From the NCBI GenBank assembly GCA_023974075.1, contig CM043807.1, positions 5,575,513-5,639,512 on the forward strand: a stretch of 64,000 bases of DNA. The letters run 5' to 3'. The notes below the pieces were generated by a model. That model worked only from the letters and a program-made list of their open reading frames with translations, was not told the DNA's origin and did no database searches. The stretch is from Chaenocephalus aceratus. Lineage: Eukaryota > Chordata > Actinopteri > Perciformes > Channichthyidae. Below, piece after piece: positions 1 to 33,038 of this stretch. The position numbers and the translations under genes were made by a program. The stretch's first letter is position 1, and the number at the start of each line of letters is the position of its first letter.

Positions 1-538
1 GTGCAGCAGAGACACAGAGCAACACAAGCAGGAGTCTTATTTCTGTTCACACTCAGTTTTGTCAGCAGCTAAATGCTCCATTTGTGCACCAGATAGTTCC
101 TGTCGGCCAATCGGTGCAGAGCAGCTTTTTGTTGTGTTAAACAACACTACAGACAGAGGTGAACCAGAGCTACCAGCTGGAAGATGCAGGGCTGAGAGGA
201 TTCTCTGTGGGTCATCACTACGAGGGATCCACTTCACATCACTTATGATCATTGATCCATAGCTTATATAAAACATTGATTAGAGCAGCTTTTAAATCAA
301 TCTAAAATAAAAATATAATAGCTGTTTCATTCCTTCTTTTTGAAGCAGAAAGAAATGGCTCATGTGTTACCTGTCATCACGCTGCCTGTGATGATGTCAT
401 TATGTTTGTAAAGCACAGTGTCTGACGACATGCTGTGGTGCATATATTACATATGACATGAACATAATAAAAAACGTTTAGGAACTGGCTGACCATTTAT
501 TTTGAGTGGAAATAAAGGTTTGTATCATGTCACTGTAC
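1..538. other. adipor2 intron segment
   Basis: Lies downstream of the GVRAG exon on the minus strand. No C-terminal adipor2 exon is visible here. An open frame on the minus strand at 37-276 has no recognisable domain and is probably chance or an old repeat. Confidence 0.5.
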
Positions 539-18229
<17,691 letters not shown>

Positions 18230-19151
18230 CTCCACAGAGAGAAGACTACGATGAAGAGGACTTATTGTGGACGGGACCAAAACCCCTTTGGATCCTCACT
18301 TTGTGGCAGAAAGAAAGGAAGAGAGATAGCAAAGAAAGAGAGGAAAAGATGGAGACAGAAAAAAAAGTTAGTCTCCATGACTTTGTTTATTCTCAAATTT
18401 GAAATTACGGCAATAAAATCCAATCAAAACAAAACATGGAAACACTCCAGACATTCTAACTGTTAATACATCACATGCATAACAACATTAAAGTTTTAAG
18501 ATAATAATGTAATACGCAGTTCCCCAAAGAAGGGAAAGTATAAGCCCAATAAATGTCAACCATGGCTGTAGCAATTAAATAGTTACATTCTGGATTATCA
18601 TAAACATCACGAACAAAGCATTGGGAGTCTTTTATTTGGGCCAGAATACATAATCAAGTCATTAAACATACGTCATTGGAGTTTTTTGCTTTCGAGATAA
18701 AGATCATGTTGTTTGTTGCTTTTTCCCGATCACCTCAAAAATGTACCCATGGTATCAAAGCCTTAAAATACAGGATCTACTAACACTGGCAGCCAATGAG
18801 GAGCTGCCAACTTGCTGTCATGGTGAGTTGCTTAGCGACGAGAAGGTGTCAAGGACAGGAACAAGGCATTGATTCACACACAGGAAGTAGATGTGTTCTC
18901 TGTTTATAATTTACAGTTATCATCACAGTCTGTCTGCTGCTATACAGGGACAAAGTAACATATGGCTTCATTTACAAGTCAAGCTTGATAAATAGTGTTA
19001 ACGAGCAAGGTGGGACATTTACACCAAATTCAAATCAAGTCCAAATACTGCTGACATTATTTAATCATAAGAGGCTAAGCTTTTTACATGAAAAGCAACT
19101 CTCTGAAAAATCAGGAAAAGTTTGGAGGATTGCAATTTCACAGCTATGAAT

Positions 19152-20678
19152 GAGGGCTGCACGATATACAGGGTGTATGCAGGAATCCTGCAGTCAAATG
19201 GAAGACCTTTTAAGACCTTTTTTAAAGACCCTTTCCATACATTTTAAGACCTCATCGCAACTTCGAGTTCTAACCGGTTACATTGGCGACACACTTTACC
19301 TCACATTTACTATATTGATTGTAAGATAGCACAACTAAACAGAGTGCAGACAGACTACTGAAGCCTCCTCTCCACATGAACTTCAACCTCTGTCAAGGTC
19401 AGGTTTAATGCAGCATGCTGCTTCTGTGCTCTGTGCTCTTTCATTCCAGTAAACTCCTCAGAAACCATTAGAAACCAATATTTCACCAATAAACAAAAGA
19501 ATTGACAAAACTTTGAACTATGAAATATATTAAACTTTGGTGAGCTTCAGCGGGGTAATGCCATACCCAGGGGTTAAATTGGGCCGGGGCTGTCCGGGGC
19601 TAAGCCCGGCACATGGGACGATGCTCTGACGTCATCACCCTCACACAATTGTCATATGTTTACAAAAAACTAGGGATGCACGATATTGGTTTTTTGAAAC
19701 CGATACCGATAACTTCCTGCTTCTCAAGACCGATACCGATAATAATATATATATATATATATTAAATGTACCTGTAGTTTTTGCACACCTGGTGGTAAAA
19801 AAAAGACTAGTAGTGAGCAAATGACATGAGCATTACTACTATGAACAAAACAAAGCCAAGAACAGTTTTGACTCTTCAAAGTGACCATATTTATTTTCCC
19901 AAATAAAGTTCTTGCCTTTTTCAAAAGCCAAGTGAACATGTGTCTCTTCCTTGGAGGAGCAGCATCGCCCGGACTTTGCTGCTCCTCCGTGCAGAGAGTC
20001 TGCAATGCAGCGGTGTGTGTCAGCGACGTGCAGTTAGGGGAGGCACGGATTGGCCATCGGGGCTTTCTGGCTAGCACTTAGCATGTGGGACCGGACAGCT
20101 TTGATCCCCATCGACAGACTCTCCCCCCACAGGCAACGAAACTTAAAGTAAGAAGACGCATTTTACGGCACGCTATGCATGGGGCCGCCTTGAGGGAGTT
20201 TCCCCGACATGTCGTTTCAGTCAATTAAAGGGTGTTTCATGTTGTCGTTGCTGTGGACCTTCTTAATACCTTGGAAAATGCCGTTTAATACTTTTTAATA
20301 GCCTTAATTTTCGCTAAATTGATTTATCAACTTTTAATACTTTTTAGGACCCCGCGGACACCCTGATATATTGTGTCGTGACGATAATCGCGATATTCAC
20401 ATTGCGTGGACGTGTGTTTCTCCAGGGCAGTTCGGCGTTGCTAACCGAGCTAGCTCAGCTTGTTGCTCTGATAACTTAAGATCCAGACATCCGTGACTAA
20501 AATCCTTCATCCGGTTGAATATAGTTAAAAAAAAATACCAATTGTATAGCATTAAAGTTCAAGAAAGGATGGTTTGCGGGGGGGAAAAACGGTCTTTTCT
20601 TCAATTCCTGTATGTTTTCATATCGCAGGGGAGGAAAAAAATCGCAATGTCAGTTTTTTCCAATATCGTGTAGCCCTA
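19152..20678. mobile_element. hAT element, TSD CTATGAAT, carrying a nested element
   Basis: It begins GAGGGCTGCACGATAT and ends ATATCGTGTAGCCCTA. The perfect 8-bp duplication CTATGAAT lies at 19144-19151 and 20679-20686. Its left part is split after 17 bp by a second element. The remaining right portion contains GTGTCGTGACGATAATCGCG. Confidence 0.85.
19169..20365. mobile_element. nested DNA transposon inside the 19.15-20.68 kb hAT
   Basis: It begins CAGGGTGTATGCAGG and ends CCGCGGACACCCTG. ATATA flanks both sides, consistent with splitting an original CACGATATATTGTG in the host element. It holds a third-level fragment at 19671-19740 that begins TAGGGATGCACGATATTGG, the terminus of the BED-finger hAT family seen at 23.2 and 25.9 kb. 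No transposase was found. Confidence 0.7.
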
Positions 20679-22229
20679 CTATGAATACATCTTTTTAACT
20701 TCTGGGAGAAATGATCATGGTGGAAACAGCAGCTCATGTGTCTCCGAACATGTGAGGACCTTAATCACAACCTTCATTTGGAGAAGCACAACAAGGGTTT
20801 AATAACAATTCCTTGGTTTTGAAGGCTGACCTCTACTATCCTTCTTATTTAAACCTGACCTCCATGTCCACATTTTTTTTTTTTACAGCAACACACACAC
20901 CTTTTCAACCATCCTCTTGTGCTGCCACGAACACATGGAGGGATTATACACTCAAGGGGGCGCGGGATGAAAACACATGCACATACACACCTGGGCATGT
21001 ACTTGTGAACATACACACAGCTAAAGACATCATTTGAAATGGGCTGATGTAAGCATGCAGGGGGTAAAAGAGCTGCAGTGGATCAGGACAAATGACACAC
21101 TCGTTCAAAATAAATAATGCGTAAATGTAACATTCTTATCTTACTTAGGTGATTGCTTTTGCTGCACTGCATCATGTTAAAGTGAGTTTCAGAGAGTTAA
21201 GGGAGACAGAAAATTGGCTTCTTCACTACTCACACCGCTGAGTGTCTTCCCTTGCATGCATAAAGCGTTTTTATTTTTTTTGAATGATGCCGTTTCAAGT
21301 GAAAAAGCCAAAACGTGTTATTGAATATCTAGTCACCTAAGTATGGACTTGGCACTGATTTTTAAGGACAACGTATAAAAACGCCCACAAATAATGTACA
21401 AGGACAATGTATAACAGCCAAATTAATACCATCCTTAAAACACCTATTCAAAAAGGATATTTTAAAAAGCCCTACATCTAAGCAGTCCGAAAAAATAAAG
21501 AGATGTTATTAGAAAATACTAGATGTTAGTAAGAAACAGACATTATTCTGCAGAAAAGATGATAAAAAAAGAGCATTTGAGCTGAGACGAGGTGCCTGTG
21601 GGCGAGTTCCCTAATCGAAGTCAAACACTTCTACTCAGAGATTGTCCAATCAATCTCTCCCCTTTGCCACCCTCCTCTTCCACCCAAATCGACTCTTTTT
21701 TGAAAATGATATTGACTCTCTTGCTGAGTAACTGCACCCTCATGTTCTGTCATGATGAAAAAGTGAGATTTCAAGCTGGGTCACTATTAGCTAAGGAATA
21801 AGAGAAATAATCTACTCTTGGTGGTTCTATTCTTTTGAAAGCGGTAGTCGATTCCCAAGATAACAGTCCTGTGGCCCAATTGCATCACAAGAACAAACAG
21901 CTCTCCTGACGATTGAAATAGCTGATAAGTTTTGTTCTGTGAGGGTCTGATAAGAGCCTGAAAGCAGTGGAAGAAAACACAAGAGATGGAGTTGTGTGTA
22001 CGACAACACGTGACCATCTCTCTCTGGAGATATCAGCACCACACCCACCCAAATATCACCCGAATATCTAAGTACATTAGATACTTTAAGCATCATTTTG
22101 AGGGTCGATGCGTGATATCCCTAAGCACCCTCTGTTTAACAAATATATTCTGTTCTGGGGAGAATTTAGAACAGCGAGAACATAGAAAATGAAATGCACA
22201 AAATAAAAACATGGTTTGACAAAATAAAC

Positions 22230-23160
22230 TATCATTAAACTTGAGTAAAACAAAATTAATGCTGTTCGGTAAACATAGAACAAAAAAACTAATGCAAATA
22301 AAAATAGATGGGGTTGAAATTGAAAGAGTCCATGCAATTACATTTCTTGGGGTAATAATAGATGACACAATAAGTTGGAAATTACAGCATAAAACATACA
22401 ATCAAAGCCGTCAAGAAGCATTTCCATACTAAACAAAGTAAAACAAGTTCTAGATCAGAAATCACTTGGAATTCTCTACTGTTCACTAGTCTCACCATAT
22501 CTGAATTACTGTGCTGACATCTGGGGCAATAACTACAAAGGTTCTATACAGTACATGCAGTATCTATATTCTACAAAAAAAGCCATACGAAACATTCACA
22601 ATACCTTGATCACACTAACAAATTATTCCTGCAGTCAAAATTGTTAAAAATGTACAGACCTGGTAGAATTCCAAACGGCACAAATCATGTTTAAGGCAAA
22701 TAATAACGTTTTACCAGGAAACATCCAAAAGGTATTCACTCAACAAGTGGGGGGACATAGTTCAAGGAGACAATTTCAATTCGAAATTCATAGGTGCCGT
22801 ACAACCAGAAGAACTTTGTGTATCTCAGCCTGTGGAGTGAGACGATGGAACAGTGTGCATTTGGAGCTAAAGCCATGTCCAGACATTAACCAGTTCAAGA
22901 GGAAATACAGAGACATTATGTTCTCGAGGTGCAGGGATGGGGAAGGTGTTTGATTATGTGTAATGTGTATATGTATAGATGTCAATCAACAGGTAAAGCA
23001 GATTAATAATGATAATTAATAATGATAATTATTGCAGATTATAAATAAATCATTTAGGGACAAGGGGGTGAGATTAAATAAATTATACTTCTTCTCACTC
23101 CTTTTCGAACACTAGATGTGGGACTGTTTATGTTGCTAATGCTGTTGTTGTAAATGTCAT
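22230..23160 (+). pseudogene. LINE fragment (L2/CR1-like), reverse transcriptase C-terminal part
   Basis: Translated pieces in shifting frames read NKTKLMLFG-like (SKTKLMLFGKHRTKK), VHAITFLGVIIDDTISWK, then SLGILYCSLVSPYLNYCADI in another frame, and MFKANNNVLPGNIQKVF further on. This order matches the end of the reverse transcriptase and the following C-terminal region of non-LTR elements common in fish. Frameshifts occur between about 22430 and 22690, so it is dead. The 5' part is absent, as is usual for LINEs. Confidence 0.8.
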
Positions 23161-23328
23161 TTATTTTATTTTATAAAACTAACACAATAGAGTATTTACT
23201 AGGGATGCACGATAATTATCGGCCCGATAATTATCGGCCGATAATTATCGGCCGATATTAGGAATTATGACGTCATCCCGATAAACCGATAACAGTATTA
23301 ATAGCCCCGATAATATACAATATTTTTT

Positions 23329-23562
23329 TTGGGTAAAAAAAAAGAAAAAAATACTGCGGTGTGGGTGGATTGGGATGAGGGGCGCTTGTTTTTCACTCGG
23401 CTCCTCCCGTTTTGCCAGTACTGTGGTGTTAGTGGTTTAGGAAGAGGGGAGTTCTTCACAAATCCAGCGCTCCCTAATACTTCGAACCTGATCAGTCATC
23501 AGAAACATCGCCATCGCTACGATGGTGTGTTAAAAGCGTACGAAGACAATAATACAATATAG
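23329..23562 (+). pseudogene. BED-type zinc-finger remnant of hAT transposase, copy 1
   Basis: About 77 residues with VDWDEGRLFF, CQYC, FFTNPALPNTSNLISH and KHRHRYDGVL. The C-x2-C and H-x-x-H spacing and the aromatic/Asn residues fit a BED finger, the DNA-binding domain of many hAT transposases. The frame ends at the microsatellite and has no catalytic domain. Confidence 0.7.
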
Positions 23563-23565
23563 TGT

Positions 23566-23610
<45 letters not shown>
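23562..23610. repeat. (GT)n tract inside BED-hAT element
   Basis: GT repeat at the same internal position as the shorter tract at 26280-26302 in copy 2. Confidence 0.9.
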
Positions 23611-23612
<2 letters not shown>

Positions 23613-25563
23613 GGAGCTATGTGCAACTCAAGGCATATGCTCGAACCGGAGCTGCCTGGACGCTGCAATCATGTTGCTGAGTGTGCTGACTTTTCGTACA
23701 ATGTCCCGCTGTCTGCTTCCTGCATCAAGTCAAGTGCTTGGCGCAGTTGTGTGGATAGAGCGCTCCTCTGTTTTCATTTAAACAGCTCCTTATATCCGTT
23801 AGCGCAGCTAGCTAGCACCAGATGCTAACAACAACAATGCACGTAAGGTCTCTCTCTCGCTCGGACCACACGTACACACACCCTCCCGGTCCTCCCGATG
23901 GCCAGTCAGTGCCTGCCGGTGAGCGTGGAAGTGTGGTCTGCCACAAGCGGGCGGCAGGAGCGGGGCTGTCAGCATCAGCTTGTAGATGGTATTTTAAACT
24001 CGATGCGCTCTGAAGCTACGGGGCGGCCGAGGAAAAAAAATACACATGCGTTAATCGTGTTAAAATAATTAGTGGCGTAATTTTTATTTTTATTATCGGT
24101 TATCGTATCGGTCTTGAGAAGCAGGAAGTTATCGGTATCGGTTTCAAAAAACCAATATCGTGCATCCCTAGTATTTACGGAAACTAAAACGACCTCAGAC
24201 ACCGCCCTGATGGAGGCAAGATAGCCAAACATGTGGTGAGGTAATTAAGGCAAAGTGTCCTGGAGAAGAATTCTTGCTGCTTGATAACAAATGTTACAGA
24301 TTCAGAGAGAACAGCTGACACAGGACGCCTGTCGACAACAGGATGCTAAATGATTCACCAAGATAGTATATGCGGCGTAGCTGCACATACAAGATTTGAG
24401 ATGTTGGGTACGCCCCTGTTTTTTCCTAATTAAACTCTCAGTGTGTGTTTTAATTATTTTCCGACCAGAACCTCCATGAAATACGCAGACAAGTTTACCA
24501 TCTGCTGTTTTTCTGCAAGCGATAATAGCTCTATATCACGCTCCCCCAGAGTGATGCTTTAACTGCAGGAAATGAACAGACAAAGGATATGAACAGTACA
24601 GCAGCCTGAGGGACCTGCCAGTTACACATGGGTCAAGAAGGGATTTACCATCTAATGAAAATGCCCAGGAGCCATTGCTTTTCCACATTTCTAAAAATAG
24701 ATAAACAGATCAAGGTTGTTTGCAGTCAGCAATATTTAAATAGTCTTTTAGTACGCTCAATGAGTTTTTATCTTTCATTTGTAACATTTTAATCTCTCCT
24801 GAAACAGCTACGGCAATGTCATCAATAACCACTTTTGTCTTTTAACCATGGATGCTATTGAGCTTTTAATATTGATGCGATTGATTTGGCCAGCAGGTCA
24901 ATAGCAGCAACACTGCGAGTTTGTGTACAGTATATGTCTTGCGGGCTGAAATGGCATTTTGCGGAATTGTAATGACACAAAGGAACGCTCTTATCTATTA
25001 AATTGATCTCAATGATGTGACCTTTGACCAATCACTGCAAGGACACTGATGTTATTCCAACATATATCTTTGTCCTGGTATATATATAGTGATGTTTATG
25101 AATGCATTTTCTTATATAAGACTTCAATAGGAATAGATAGAAAACAAATGATAGCAGAGAGTTGAATTGTTGGACTGATAGCCACTTCAGTTAAGATGAC
25201 CAGCGACTGGCTTCTACCCATACAAAGATCACCCTTTTCAATGAAAAAGTGAACAAGCATATTTCCCAGAATGTTAGTCACATTCATGGCCAATAAAAGC
25301 CTTAATGACATTAGTGAAACCAGTCATCCATGTCAAATCTGAGATGGTACAAATGGTAATGCTGTATAATTAAAGCCACAGTCCAAGTATCTTTCAATCA
25401 TCCTGTGACCTTTATGTAGTGAGTCTAGATTTCATCTGGTACCACATTGCTCTATATAATAGGATCAGCTGTTACTGATGACCATAGTTTTTCATCATGC
25501 TTATATGCCAAGATTAGCATGCCAACAGTCTGCAAGGTCATTTCTTCATGTGCAGTATTTCGC

Positions 25564-25883
<320 letters not shown>

Positions 25884-25949
25884 GAGTCAGTCATCAGTCA
25901 TTGTCACTGTCGAGCTGTAAAGACAGCTCCAAAAATCAATCCTGGCAAC

Positions 25950-26859
25950 TAGGGATGCACGATAATTATCGGTCCGATATTAGGAATTATGACGTCATCC
26001 CGATAAACCCGATACCAGTATTAATAGCCCCGATAATATACAATATATTTTTTGGGTAAAAAAAAGAAAAAAATACTGCGGTGTGGGTGGATTGGGATGA
26101 GGGGCGCTTGTTTTTTACTCGGCTCCTCCCGTTTTGCCAGTACTGTGGTGTTAGTGGTTTAGGAAGAGGGGAGTTCTTCACAAATCCAGCGCTCCCTAAT
26201 ACTTCGAACCTGATCAGTCACCTGAAACATCGCCATCGCTACGATGGTGTGTTAAAAGCGTACGAAGACGATAATACAGCGTGTGTGTGTGTGTGTGTGT
26301 GTGCGCACGTTGGAGCTATGTGCAACTCAAGGCATATGCTCGAACCGGAGCTGCCTGGACGCTGCAATCATGTTGCTGAGTGTGCTGACTTTTCGTACAA
26401 TGTCCCGCTGTCTGCTTCCTGCATCAAGTCAAGTGCTCGGCGCAGTTGTGTGGATCGAGCGCTCCTCTGTTTTCATTTAAACAGCTCCTTATATCCGTTA
26501 GCGCAGCTAGCTAGCACCAGATGCTAACAACAACAATGCACGTAAGGTCTCTCTCTTGCTCGCTCGGACCACACGTACACACACCCTCCCGGTCCTCCCA
26601 ATGGCCAGTCGGTGCCTGCCGGTGAGCGTGGAAGTGTGGTCTGCCACAAGCGGGCGGCAGGAGCGGGGCTGTCAGCATCAGCTTGTAGATGGTATTTTAA
26701 ACTCGATGCGCTCTGAAGCTACGGGGCGGCCGAGGAAAAAAATAACGCGATACATGCGTTAATCGCGTTAAAATAATTAGTGGCGTAATTTTTATTATCG
26801 GTTATCGGTATCGGTCTTGAGAAGCAGGAAGTTATCGGTATCGGTTTCAAAAAACCAAT
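25950..26859 (+). mobile_element. hAT element with BED zinc-finger exon, copy 2 (right terminus lost)
   Basis: It starts with the same TAGGGATGCACGATAATTAT as copy 1 and is nearly identical over about 900 bp. It stops at AAAAAACCAAT, about 11 bases before the terminal repeat, so the right TIR is missing. The BED frame is at about 26078-26280, and the open frame continues to 26527. Confidence 0.82.
26081..26280 (+). pseudogene. BED-type zinc-finger remnant, copy 2
   Basis: Same finger as copy 1 (CQYCG, PNTSNLISHLKHRHR). The His-Leu-Lys-His form is closer to the usual BED ending than the Gln variant in copy 1. No transposase domain follows. Confidence 0.7.
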
Positions 26860-27001
26860 TGATTTGTTCTTGTTTTTTTCCCTCCTCAAGGGAAAGAGTG
26901 AGCTGGGAAGCAGTTGTAAAAAGTGGAAGTGGAGTGAAAAAGAAGTACCCATTTCTCGTTCTTATACTGAGGACCCACATTAAGGGGCCATCTGTCATGG
27001 A

Positions 27002-27483
27002 TAGGGTTGCAAAATTCCGGGAATTTTCAAAGATGGAAACTTTCCATGGGAATAAACTGGGAATTTTCTAAATTGAAGGTTGGCTCTTCATAGGGAACTT
27101 AAATATAGTTGGGGAAAGTATATCTTAGCATAATCTTGACTAAAACAAACAGATGCCATTCAAGTACACTTGAATATCCATGCCATAGCACACTGCTTAC
27201 TGCATGGCTATTGAGACCACACCCCCACAGGACACTGTGCATTTCTCCATCACATGCACAGATGAGTAATATTTAACTCAACATTGCTGTTTTCGTTCTT
27301 CAATGAAACAAATAATTGTTCAATAAAATAATTAAAACTTGTTCTGTTGTACTTTAAAAAGAAAAACAATTTAAATTAAAAAAATCTGTTTTTGCATCGA
27401 ATATTTCCCAAATTCCCCAGCTTAACTTCCCATGGAAACTTTCCGGAAATGTACCTGAAACTTTCCGCCCCTTTGCAACCCTA
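27002..27483. mobile_element. hAT MITE, TSD GTCATGGA
   Basis: It begins TAGGGTTGCAAAATTCCGGG and ends TTTGCAACCCTA. The perfect 8-bp duplication lies at 26994-27001 and 27484-27491. It is 482 bp, AT-rich and non-coding. GGAAACTTTCC-type motifs recur near both ends. Confidence 0.87.
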
Positions 27484-27491
27484 GTCATGGA

Positions 27492-28816
27492 TGCAACTGT
27501 TTGTGCTAAAAACCTATGTATATCGCGTTGTATAAAGAAAGGGGCAGGGGACCTTATTGGATTTTGGTTATTATATTTGGTTTAGAGAGCACTACAGAAC
27601 CCATGTTTGAAGAGGAAGTTCAGTGCACACGAAGGCAGTGGACAGAAATGGGTGAGGGCATTTGTGCTTACCAAAGAAACAGACTCACCAAACCTGCCCT
27701 GCAGCCTAGTCTGGTTGTCAGACGAATACGCCTGCGTGCTGCATGAGTGTGTGGGTGTTTGTGTAATGACACATCGAGTTCTAGGTCATAGAGTATTTGA
27801 AGAAAAGCACTGACTTTCCTTTACTTTTGTTCGGCAAAAAAAGGTCAAATAGTACGTTTTACAACCACCTGATATTCACTGAAGGACAGCAGTAGATGGA
27901 TTTTATCAACCATGTTTGGTTTGATTTCACGTACATAAAAAAGGCTTTCAAAGCGGACCCTTAATTGTTCCAATTCTCATTAAATGGTGTGTACATTATT
28001 GCTATATTGGAGAAAATAGCCTTTTCTTATGCAAGCAAGAGAAATTATAGCTTGCATATGAATTTATGAACTTCTCTGGCAGAACCACATACTCAAAAAA
28101 GGTTATATAACATTTTCTAATCAAGACGAGTTGTTGTCCCTCTGTTGTTAGCGGCTATTTGCCTCCTGCTAATTGTTTCATCTAAATCTCTGTAATTAAG
28201 TACGTTGCAGCTAGCAGCTCCAGGTTGGGCTATAAAGGAGTGCGTTATTAAAGACGTGTGTGTGCTGGAAAGGCCAACAAGCTAAAACAACAACATAAAG
28301 TCATATACACTGTTGGCCGATTAGAGAGATTTCAAGTCAATTCCTGTAACATTTTCTGTTTATAGTCTACTTTGGGACATTACAATAACCACAATGCTAG
28401 AGATATAACTACATGCTTAAAAACAACATTAGACATACAATATAGGACGTGTATCCACTCCCACAGCAATGCAACAGTATCCCTGTTCAACTTCAGTTCT
28501 CAGTATATGCTCCTAGTTCATGCGTTATGAATGTTAGTGGCTGTCAGGCAACATGCCTTTCCTCCATAGAGTGTGCTCACTCTCTGAGTCACATTGTCAG
28601 ATATGGCCTGTGTGGCCTGTCACCCGCTGTCATTACTCTCCTCTCTGACACACACAGTGCCATTGAGACATTGTTATAATAACAACACCAACTAAAACGG
28701 CTTTAAAGCCGCTCGATCCGTCTTAAATCAGTCTTTCAGAAGGTCCGATATTTGACTGATGATGATATTAGAGGTTTTGTGTGATAGTTGGTTTATAAAA
28801 TGTAATGCATGTTTAC
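27492..28816. other. adipor2 intron without recognised features
   Basis: No exon, gene or delimited repeat is seen. The short open frames lack recognisable domains. Confidence 0.55.
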
Positions 28817-30049
28817 TAGGGATGTAACGATACCAAAAACTCAGGGTACGATAATATCGCGATAACAAGTCCACGGTACGGTATTTATCGCGATATTGAA
28901 TAATAAAGGGGGGACAAAAATTCAATTTTTTTTTTCATTTTACTCGGAAAATGTTTCTTTATTACATAATAAATCTGATTTGTACAGCATTTTAGTAGGA
29001 TAGCAGTATTTTAAAGTGTCAATAACAAAGTGACAATAACAGACTGGAACAAGAAAACCAGTGTTTTTGTACCTATAGTACTACCAAACAAAGTAGGCAT
29101 TTTCTTTGTGCCACTGCATCTCACAATAAACAAGGACATTAATAATCAGACACTGCAATAAATAAATCAAGTTTCACTTTGGTTTTTCAAGTAACTCAAC
29201 TCAAACTCACGAGTCACTCACTCAGCACCATCCGACAGGTTTTTAGGAACATGAGAATGTCCACATTTCCAGGTATTTATAAGCTGGGATGTTTGGGCAT
29301 TTACAATATCCCCTGCTCTGGAAAAAACTCTCTCGCTTGGTACTGATGTTGCTGGGACAGCAGTGGTCGCGTTAACCGAATATTTTATTTAACAATGAAG
29401 GAAAAATCTGAAAGCAGTCTGTCATTTTGACAGATTAGAACAAACTCGGAACAGCGCCAACGTTTCGCCGCAGCGAGGCTCTGGTGTTATGCCGTGTTAT
29501 GCATGCCCTCCAAAAGGAAATGATATAGTTTCCAAACCGTACAGATCAATACATGTCTGGGAGGTTTTGCTTTACGCTGTGCGCACTCCCGCGAGGTGCA
29601 TGCACACTAGAGATGTTAAGATTCACCGATTCGCATAAACGTTCAAGATGCAAGTGCACCGGTTGAAAGAGTGCACATTGGCTACAGTTTGGGTTGAACT
29701 CGCGATGCATCGATTGCGTAGCATTGCATCGTAAAAAAAACGATTAATTCATATAATATCCCCTCATCCTGTCAGCACTCAGCAGAGACGATCTTTGATC
29801 ATTGCTTCGCACTAGGGAGGCCGAGAGTCTCAGTTATCAACACACATAGAAGTCGAGGAGAAAGAGAAACACAGCGCACCGAAAATATACCTACAAATCA
29901 ACATTGCAACACTTCGGATTTTCAAGAAAGACGGTCAATTTGAAAAATCGCTCGCAAATTGTAAACGATGCCGTGCCGCTTTAAAGTACACAAGTAGTAC
30001 GAGGAACTTAGCGACGCACATAAAGAGGCGACATGGGGTCTGCGGCTGA
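28817..30049 (+). mobile_element. decayed hAT-like element(s) with BED finger at the end
   Basis: The left terminus TAGGGATGTAACGATACC at about 28819 is followed by GATAATATCGCGATA motifs. A second terminus-like sequence, TAGAGATGTTAAGATTCACC, starts near 29607. The matching right ends are not visible; the region runs into the (CA)n array at 30.12 kb. Confidence 0.5.
29882..30049 (+). pseudogene. BED zinc-finger exon fragment (hAT transposase-like)
   Basis: An open frame reads IFKKDGQFEKSLANCKRCRA and then TSSTRNLATHIKRRHG before a stop at 30047-30049. C-x2-C followed by TRNLxxHIKRRH is a textbook BED finger. No transposase follows within the window. Confidence 0.75.
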
Positions 30050-30120
30050 AAAGAGAAACCTGAAAGTTAGACATGAGTTAAATCACTCAGTGAGGTGTTC
30101 ACTCAGTGGTGTTCAGTTTA

Positions 30121-32192
<2,072 letters not shown>

Positions 32193-32200
32193 AACAGTAG

Positions 32201-32711
32201 CAGCGTTTCCGCCAGGGGGGCGTCTTGCCGTCATTTGACGCCCTTATGCAGCTCGGAACGCCCTGAACTCGAGCCGAGGGCATCCAAAAAACAAAATAAT
32301 TAGAGAGAAGATCGAGTTTTCATCGCTTTAAATGACGAAAAGGAAAAAAGACAAGGTCATCCCTCTGTTGGAGGGGCAAAGGAATCTGGTGGGATTATTT
32401 TCGCCGCCAGCAAAGCGTGTTCCTGTGACGGAAAGTGTACTGCCGGCGAGCCTTGATGGGGGGTGCTAGTGGAGCATGCGCATGAACTGCGAGCACCAGA
32501 GCCTCGCAGCGGCGACATTGAGGCTCCGTGGTAAACTGTGGTAACATGAAGAGCCGTTTAGGAGCCGAAAGAGCCGGCTCTTCTTAGTGAGCCGAGCCAA
32601 ATGATCCGGAACTCCCATCACTAATACGTAAAGAGATAGTATCTATAAGGGACGGCTCAATTCCGCTCTCGGGGTGGACGCCCTCTCAGCCCTGGTCTGG
32701 CGGAAACACTG
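32201..32711. mobile_element. hAT MITE, TSD AACAGTAG
   Basis: It begins CAGCGTTTCCGCCAG and ends CTGGCGGAAACACTG. The perfect duplication lies at 32193-32200 and 32712-32719. Length 511 bp. Confidence 0.87.
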
Positions 32712-33038
32712 AACAGTAGCCATTAAAAATAAACAGAAAATTCAAGAAAATTATCTTAACTTCATCTTTGATATTTTAACAACACCGCGTGATATCTGAG
32801 TTGTTTGTGTACTTGTGAGTCCCCTGGTTATCTCTCAGTCCTGGCACAACAGTGAGTGAATGATGCTGCTGCCAGCAGTCTTATGATAAACTAAGAGAAA
32901 CAGTGTGAAGTAAACCAAACACAAACACACATACACACCATAGTTCTGTCAGTAAACAGGCAGCTACGTAGCAGCAACACTGCCACGCGCTAATATTGTG
33001 GAAGGTGGAATAATTAGTATAAGAATGTTCCTTATGTA

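Larger units (their letters stand above)
23200..24170 (+). mobile_element. hAT element with BED zinc-finger exon, copy 1 (complete)
   Basis: It begins TAGGGATGCACGATAATTAT and ends ATATCGTGCATCCCTA, with the perfect 8-bp duplication GTATTTAC at 23192-23199 and 24171-24178. Length 971 bp. An open frame at 23329-23562 carries the BED-type finger (FCQYCG then NTSNLISHQKHRHR). No transposase core follows. A GT microsatellite interrupts the element at 23562-23610. The termini contain repeated CCGATAA/TTATCGG motifs, probable transposase-binding repeats. Confidence 0.85.
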
